Shown: piece by piece, positions 60,703 to 64,000 of the stretch | Position numbering within the stretch: the first letter of the stretch is position 1 | How the letters are laid out: every line of letters starts with the position of its first letter | Assembly (NCBI RefSeq): GCF_005116505.1 | Contig: NZ_SWBR01000002.1 | Coordinates: 248,314-312,313, forward strand | Reading direction: 5' to 3' | Length of the DNA: 64,000 nt | DNA from: Pedobacter polaris | GTDB lineage: Bacteria > Bacteroidota > Bacteroidia > Sphingobacteriales > Sphingobacteriaceae | Notes under the pieces: model-generated | The model's input: the letters and a program-made list of their open reading frames with translations, nothing else | Database searches by the model: none | What the model was told of the DNA's origin: nothing | Program-made: the position numbers and the translations under genes

Positions 60703-61408
60703 ATTTAGTTTTGCCTTTATCATTATTTTCGTTATTCAGCTTTTAGCTGAGTCTGATCAAAAAACAACACATTTGGTTCTCGGGGAATTCAAATACATAC
60801 TTAAGCCATCAATCACCATTTCTTTAATGATATTTTATGCTTACCAAACTCAATTAAGAGGTAGGTTTGCCAAAAGAATTTTCATGGGGCTGTTGTTTGG
60901 CTTAGTTGGGGATAGCTTGTTGATGTTTGTGGATGTTAACTCCTCATTTTTTATGTTTGGATTAATTGCTTTTCTTTTAGGGCATTTAATGTACATATTT
61001 GCCTTTTACCTAGATTATAAATGGAATCCTCAGATAGAGAAATCTGCAACTAGAATTGCCCTAGCTGTATTCGGAGCTTTTTGCCTTGGATTTTATCTTT
61101 ACCTAAGACCCTATCTTGATTCGATGAAAATTCCGGTAATGATTTATGCTTTTGTAATTTCTCTAATGGCAATTATGGCTGTTAATAGAAAAGGAAGAGT
61201 GAGTACGTTGAGCTTCAATTTAATATTTATTGGTGCAATACTATTTCTAATTTCAGACTCTTTTTTAGCTTACAATAAATTTGTTAAACCTTTTGAAGGG
61301 GCAGGAGTAGTAATTATGGCTACTTATATGCTAGCCCAATATTTAATCACCGTTGGGTCTGTAGAAAGAAAATTAAAGAAATCCATAGCTATAAATCCAC
61401 GGGACTAA
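60683..61408 (+). CDS. Lysoplasmalogenase (YhhN/TMEM86 family)
   Basis: 241 residues with about eight membrane helices and the YhhN motifs KPSITISLMIFYAYQT, GLVGDSLLMF, LLGHLMYIFAF and LFLISDSFLAYNKF. Aspartates in GDSLL and SDS are the proposed active-site residues. TMEM86 proteins cleave the vinyl ether bond of lysoplasmalogens. The start overlaps the AGMO-like gene by 20 bases and the two are surely co-transcribed; the 3' end overlaps pbpC by 20 bases on the other strand. Confidence 0.9.
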   Translation: MLKKHLEFSFAFIIIFVIQLLAESDQKTTHLVLGEFKYILKPSITISLMIFYAYQTQLRGRFAKRIFMGLLFGLVGDSLLMFVDVNSSFFMFGLIAFLLGHLMYIFAFYLDYKWNPQIEKSATRIALAVFGAFCLGFYLYLRPYLDSMKIPVMIYAFVISLMAIMAVNRKGRVSTLSFNLIFIGAILFLISDSFLAYNKFVKPFEGAGVVIMATYMLAQYLITVGSVERKLKKSIAINPRD

Positions 61409-63794
61409 TTATTTTTAGCTTTTTATCTTTTTCTAAAACTGTAAAAATCTGTGTTAAACGTTCTCCATTTTCATCAACAATTGTTAAAGCATGTTTTCCG
61501 GGTTTAGGGCTTACTGCCAACTGATGAAATGATTTGGTATTACCCATATATTCAGCATCAATATGCCAGTATATTTTAGTTTCGGGATTTCTATGTGCTG
61601 CATTGAGAACTATTTTACCTCTGGTTCCGTCTAATTCAATAGGAATATAAACTATAGCATTGTTTTTGGGATAAATCATGTCCATCACTGTATTTCCTCC
61701 AGCTTCATCACAACCTGGCATAAAAGGAGGTAATATTTTATAATCGCTGTTTTTAATCTTATAATAATACTCCATTGCTGGGGGTAAAATGAACCATTTC
61801 TGATGCTGCATTACAGCTGTACTTTCGCATTTATCTGTTACTCTAAGTGTTCCTTTTGAGTTTAAATGAACCAATTTATGGTAAGGGCAAACACCCGTTT
61901 TCTCTCCAGAAAACGGAACAAGTTCAATTACTTTATTTGTACAATATTCTCCAGCTTTAAACCCACTTTGTTTACAAGTAAGCATTTTTTTAAGCTTTGT
62001 TTTGGGTATTTCAAACCATTTAGACGATGGTAATTGCCTAAAAATATCAAATAAAACTGGGGCCGCTACATCAATCCCCATTAGGCCAGGTCTACCTTCA
62101 CCATCGGCATTGCCCACCCAAACACAGACTATGTAATTTGGTGTTAAGCCAATTGCCCAAGCATCTCTAAAACCAAAACTTGTTCCGGTTTTCCAAGCTA
62201 CTCTTTGTGATGATGAAAACTGTTCCCATAAACCTTCATCTCCTGGGCGCATTACTTCTTCCATTGCATTAAAAGTAGCCCAAATAGAGCCATGGTCTAA
62301 CATAGAATTTAATTCTATACCTTCCTTTTTAAAGGGTGACTTTAAATCTTTAACATACACTGGAGCATCATAATCATGTGGATTGTATTTGCCTTGATAT
62401 TCATTAAAATGATTAAGTGTTCTTGCCATTCCCATATAGCTTTTTGCTAAATCCCACATGGTTACTTCACTTCCTCCTAAAATTAATGATAAACCATAGT
62501 GATCAGCGGGTTGATTTAGTGTTGTAAAATCTAACTTTTTGAGTTTGTCATAAAATCTTTCATATTTATATTGCTGCAGCATTTTAACTGCTGGGATATT
62601 TAACGATCTACTTAAAGCTTTATCAGCCGAGATTGCTCCATCGTAACTCAAATCATAATTTTGTGGTGTATAACCTGCTATTTGAGTGGGCACATCGGCA
62701 ACGAGTGTATGTGGTAATAACATTCCATCACTTAACATACTCGCATAAAGTAGGGGTTTTAATGTGCTACCTGGGCTTCGAGGGGCTTTAATCATATCAA
62801 CATAACTTTCAAATGCAGCATTTTCTGGTTGATAACAATTACCGATATAACTTTTTACAGTTCCAGTTTTAATATCTAATACTAAGGCTGCAATGTTATT
62901 GATATCATTTGCTTTATAGCGATTATTATAGCGTTTAAGCAACTCATTCAGTTTTAACTGTAAATCATAGTCTATGGTAGTTTTTAAACTTGTAGAACTA
63001 ATTTGTAGCGATTTTCTTTCTTCTTTAAATCTACTTAACAAATAAGGTGCATTTTGAGGCAATGGAAGTGGATTTCCAGGAATGGGTTCTGATTTAGATA
63101 AATCAGCAGTTGCTTGGTCGATAATAGCTAACCTAGCCAACTTGTCTAGTAAATCATTACGCTTTTTAATTAAGCGATTTGAGTTCTTTCCAGGATGAAC
63201 TAATGATGGGCTGTTTGGTAAAACTGCCAAAGTTGCCATCTCTCCCCATGATAGATTTTCTGCTTTTCTACCATAATATCTCCAGCTTGCTGCATTTAAT
63301 CCAACTACATTACTCCCAAAAGGAGCATTAGCAGCATATAACCCAATTATTTCTTTTTTAGAATGAGTAAACTCTAATCGTACTGCCAACCACATTTCTG
63401 TTAGTTTTTGCCAAACATTTCGGTTCTGTTTTCGTGATAATCGAATAACTTGCATCGTTAAGGTACTTCCGCCACTAACTACAGTTTTCGCTGATAAATT
63501 TTGTTTCATCGCCCTGCTCATTGCAACTGGATCTACACCTAAATGCAAAAAGAAACGTTGGTCTTCAAAGGCAGTAATACATTTTACAAATTTACCAGGA
63601 ACGCTATCTGCTACAGGAAATCGCCATTGGCCATCGCTAGCAATTGAAGCGCTTAAGAGCTCACCATTGCTAGCTTCAAGTACAAAAGAGGTTGGGGATT
63701 TAAACAGTTGTTTTGGTAAAGAAAATAGAAAAAATAGAAACACCAAAAAGCAAATGCAATCGGAAATTAGTAAGGCTTTTTGTTTGTTATTCAT
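61389..63794 (-). CDS. pbpC: Penicillin-binding protein 1C
   Basis: 801 residues. A membrane anchor (about 8-27) precedes the GT51 transglycosylase (catalytic Glu in AFEDQRF, E77; GGSTLTMQ at 108-115) and the transpeptidase domain (SxxK in PGSTLKP, S343/K346; SLN in SRSLNIPA; KTGTS near 535). The C-terminal BiPBP_C domain (about 705-795) is the 1C hallmark. It builds peptidoglycan in the periplasm. PBP1C is often paired with an alpha-2-macroglobulin gene, which here could be the clipped gene at the right edge. Confidence 0.95.
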   Translation of the reverse strand: MNNKQKALLISDCICFLVFLFFLFSLPKQLFKSPTSFVLEASNGELLSASIASDGQWRFPVADSVPGKFVKCITAFEDQRFFLHLGVDPVAMSRAMKQNLSAKTVVSGGSTLTMQVIRLSRKQNRNVWQKLTEMWLAVRLEFTHSKKEIIGLYAANAPFGSNVVGLNAASWRYYGRKAENLSWGEMATLAVLPNSPSLVHPGKNSNRLIKKRNDLLDKLARLAIIDQATADLSKSEPIPGNPLPLPQNAPYLLSRFKEERKSLQISSTSLKTTIDYDLQLKLNELLKRYNNRYKANDINNIAALVLDIKTGTVKSYIGNCYQPENAAFESYVDMIKAPRSPGSTLKPLLYASMLSDGMLLPHTLVADVPTQIAGYTPQNYDLSYDGAISADKALSRSLNIPAVKMLQQYKYERFYDKLKKLDFTTLNQPADHYGLSLILGGSEVTMWDLAKSYMGMARTLNHFNEYQGKYNPHDYDAPVYVKDLKSPFKKEGIELNSMLDHGSIWATFNAMEEVMRPGDEGLWEQFSSSQRVAWKTGTSFGFRDAWAIGLTPNYIVCVWVGNADGEGRPGLMGIDVAAPVLFDIFRQLPSSKWFEIPKTKLKKMLTCKQSGFKAGEYCTNKVIELVPFSGEKTGVCPYHKLVHLNSKGTLRVTDKCESTAVMQHQKWFILPPAMEYYYKIKNSDYKILPPFMPGCDEAGGNTVMDMIYPKNNAIVYIPIELDGTRGKIVLNAAHRNPETKIYWHIDAEYMGNTKSFHQLAVSPKPGKHALTIVDENGERLTQIFTVLEKDKKLKIISPVDL

Positions 63795-63932
63795 TTTTTG
63801 CTATCATCTTGGGTAACATTTTCTGCATAGTTTTTATATATAACAAAATGCATTGTTATGGAAAAATTAGCTACTTTTTTAAGATTGCTCTTGGGTTTTA
63901 TCCGCTTTTTATTAATTAATATTTATCCAAGG

Positions 63933-64000
63933 TTATAGTTTAAATCCGTTATTGGGTACTACTGTTTTACAGACCTTGCTTTGGTAGGTGATGGCTTTGT
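63933..64000 (-). CDS. C-terminal end of a protein clipped by the window edge
   Basis: Reading leftward, one frame is open from the edge to a stop at 63935-63933 and encodes about 21 residues ending TVVPNNGFKL. It could be the end of an upstream gene such as the alpha-2-macroglobulin that often precedes pbpC. The fragment is too short to confirm. Confidence 0.3.
   Translation of the reverse strand, partial: KAITYQSKVCKTVVPNNGFKL

Noticed and set aside
1..64000. rRNA, tRNA, insertion sequences, prophage or integrase
   Set aside because: No cloverleaf, rRNA-like block, transposase, integrase or phage structural gene was seen on reading either strand.

Overview
The window is about 35% GC (estimated by eye) and is chromosomal DNA of a Bacteroidota bacterium, most likely Sphingobacteriaceae and probably Pedobacter or a close relative. 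The evidence is: promoter -7 boxes of the Bacteroidota form TAnnTTTG; almost no Shine-Dalgarno sites; many Bacteroidota-typical families (DUF3667, DUF4199, DUF4397, DUF3347, DUF6526, GH92, PorV/PorQ-like and PorE-like proteins, a small RRM protein); Kdo and OmpA-type envelope genes; and dispersed palindromic intergenic repeats. I see no rRNA, tRNA, CRISPR array, insertion sequence or prophage. Both edges cut genes.

Layout. 1-8395 (minus): a clipped secreted protein, an LTA-synthase-like sulfatase, a small secreted protein, an enoyl-CoA hydratase-like enzyme, then a three-gene block of ComEC, an HHH-domain outer-membrane barrel and a PorV/PorQ-like barrel. 8711-12366 (plus): a DUF4397 lipoprotein, a HipA-like kinase with its DUF3037 partner, a membrane LuxR-type regulator, a DUF4199 protein and a structured intergenic element. 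12369-16168: a beta-CASP nuclease, a 61-residue basic protein with a long cold-shock-like leader, a glycine-zipper lipoprotein and a NAPE-PLD/UlaG-like hydrolase. 16228-19496: a tightly coupled operon of DUF1801, Mom-like GNAT, miaA and an orphan Dam methylase. 19565-24287: two BON proteins, two small porin-like barrels, a DUF3347 lipoprotein and citrate synthase. 24351-33923: tandem DUF3667 proteins, a nucleoside transporter, a bifunctional nuclease, etfAB, a TPR protein, ChrA and DnaB. 34112-43179: rlmB, a GDP-mannose pyrophosphorylase, kdsD and kdsA on either side of recQ, a DUF2071 protein, and a PorE-like OmpA protein with a DUF6526 gene.

43229-47946: queE, a Rieske protein, a PIN toxin-antitoxin pair set among repeats, folD and lepA. 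48273-55497 (minus): a six-gene directon with a glutamine-transaminase/omega-amidase pair followed by an N-glycan degradation set (aspartylglucosaminidase, CutC, a small secreted protein, GH92 alpha-mannosidase). 55563-64000: Bcr/CflA exporter, queuosine-precursor transporter, YjbR protein, DUF421 protein with a zinc ribbon, RRM protein, an overlapping pair resembling alkylglycerol monooxygenase plus lysoplasmalogenase, and penicillin-binding protein 1C.

Most noteworthy: (1) the AGMO-like/lysoplasmalogenase pair, a plausible bacterial ether-lipid breakdown module; (2) the PorV-like/HHH-barrel/ComEC operon, a candidate DNA-uptake route across both membranes; (3) the operon joining tRNA i6A synthesis to an orphan adenine methylase and a Mom-like acyltransferase; (4) an intrinsic terminator that contains the start codon of the LTA-synthase-like gene; (5) a MITE-like palindrome that contains the start of cutC; and (6) a structured noncoding element at 11868-11960.
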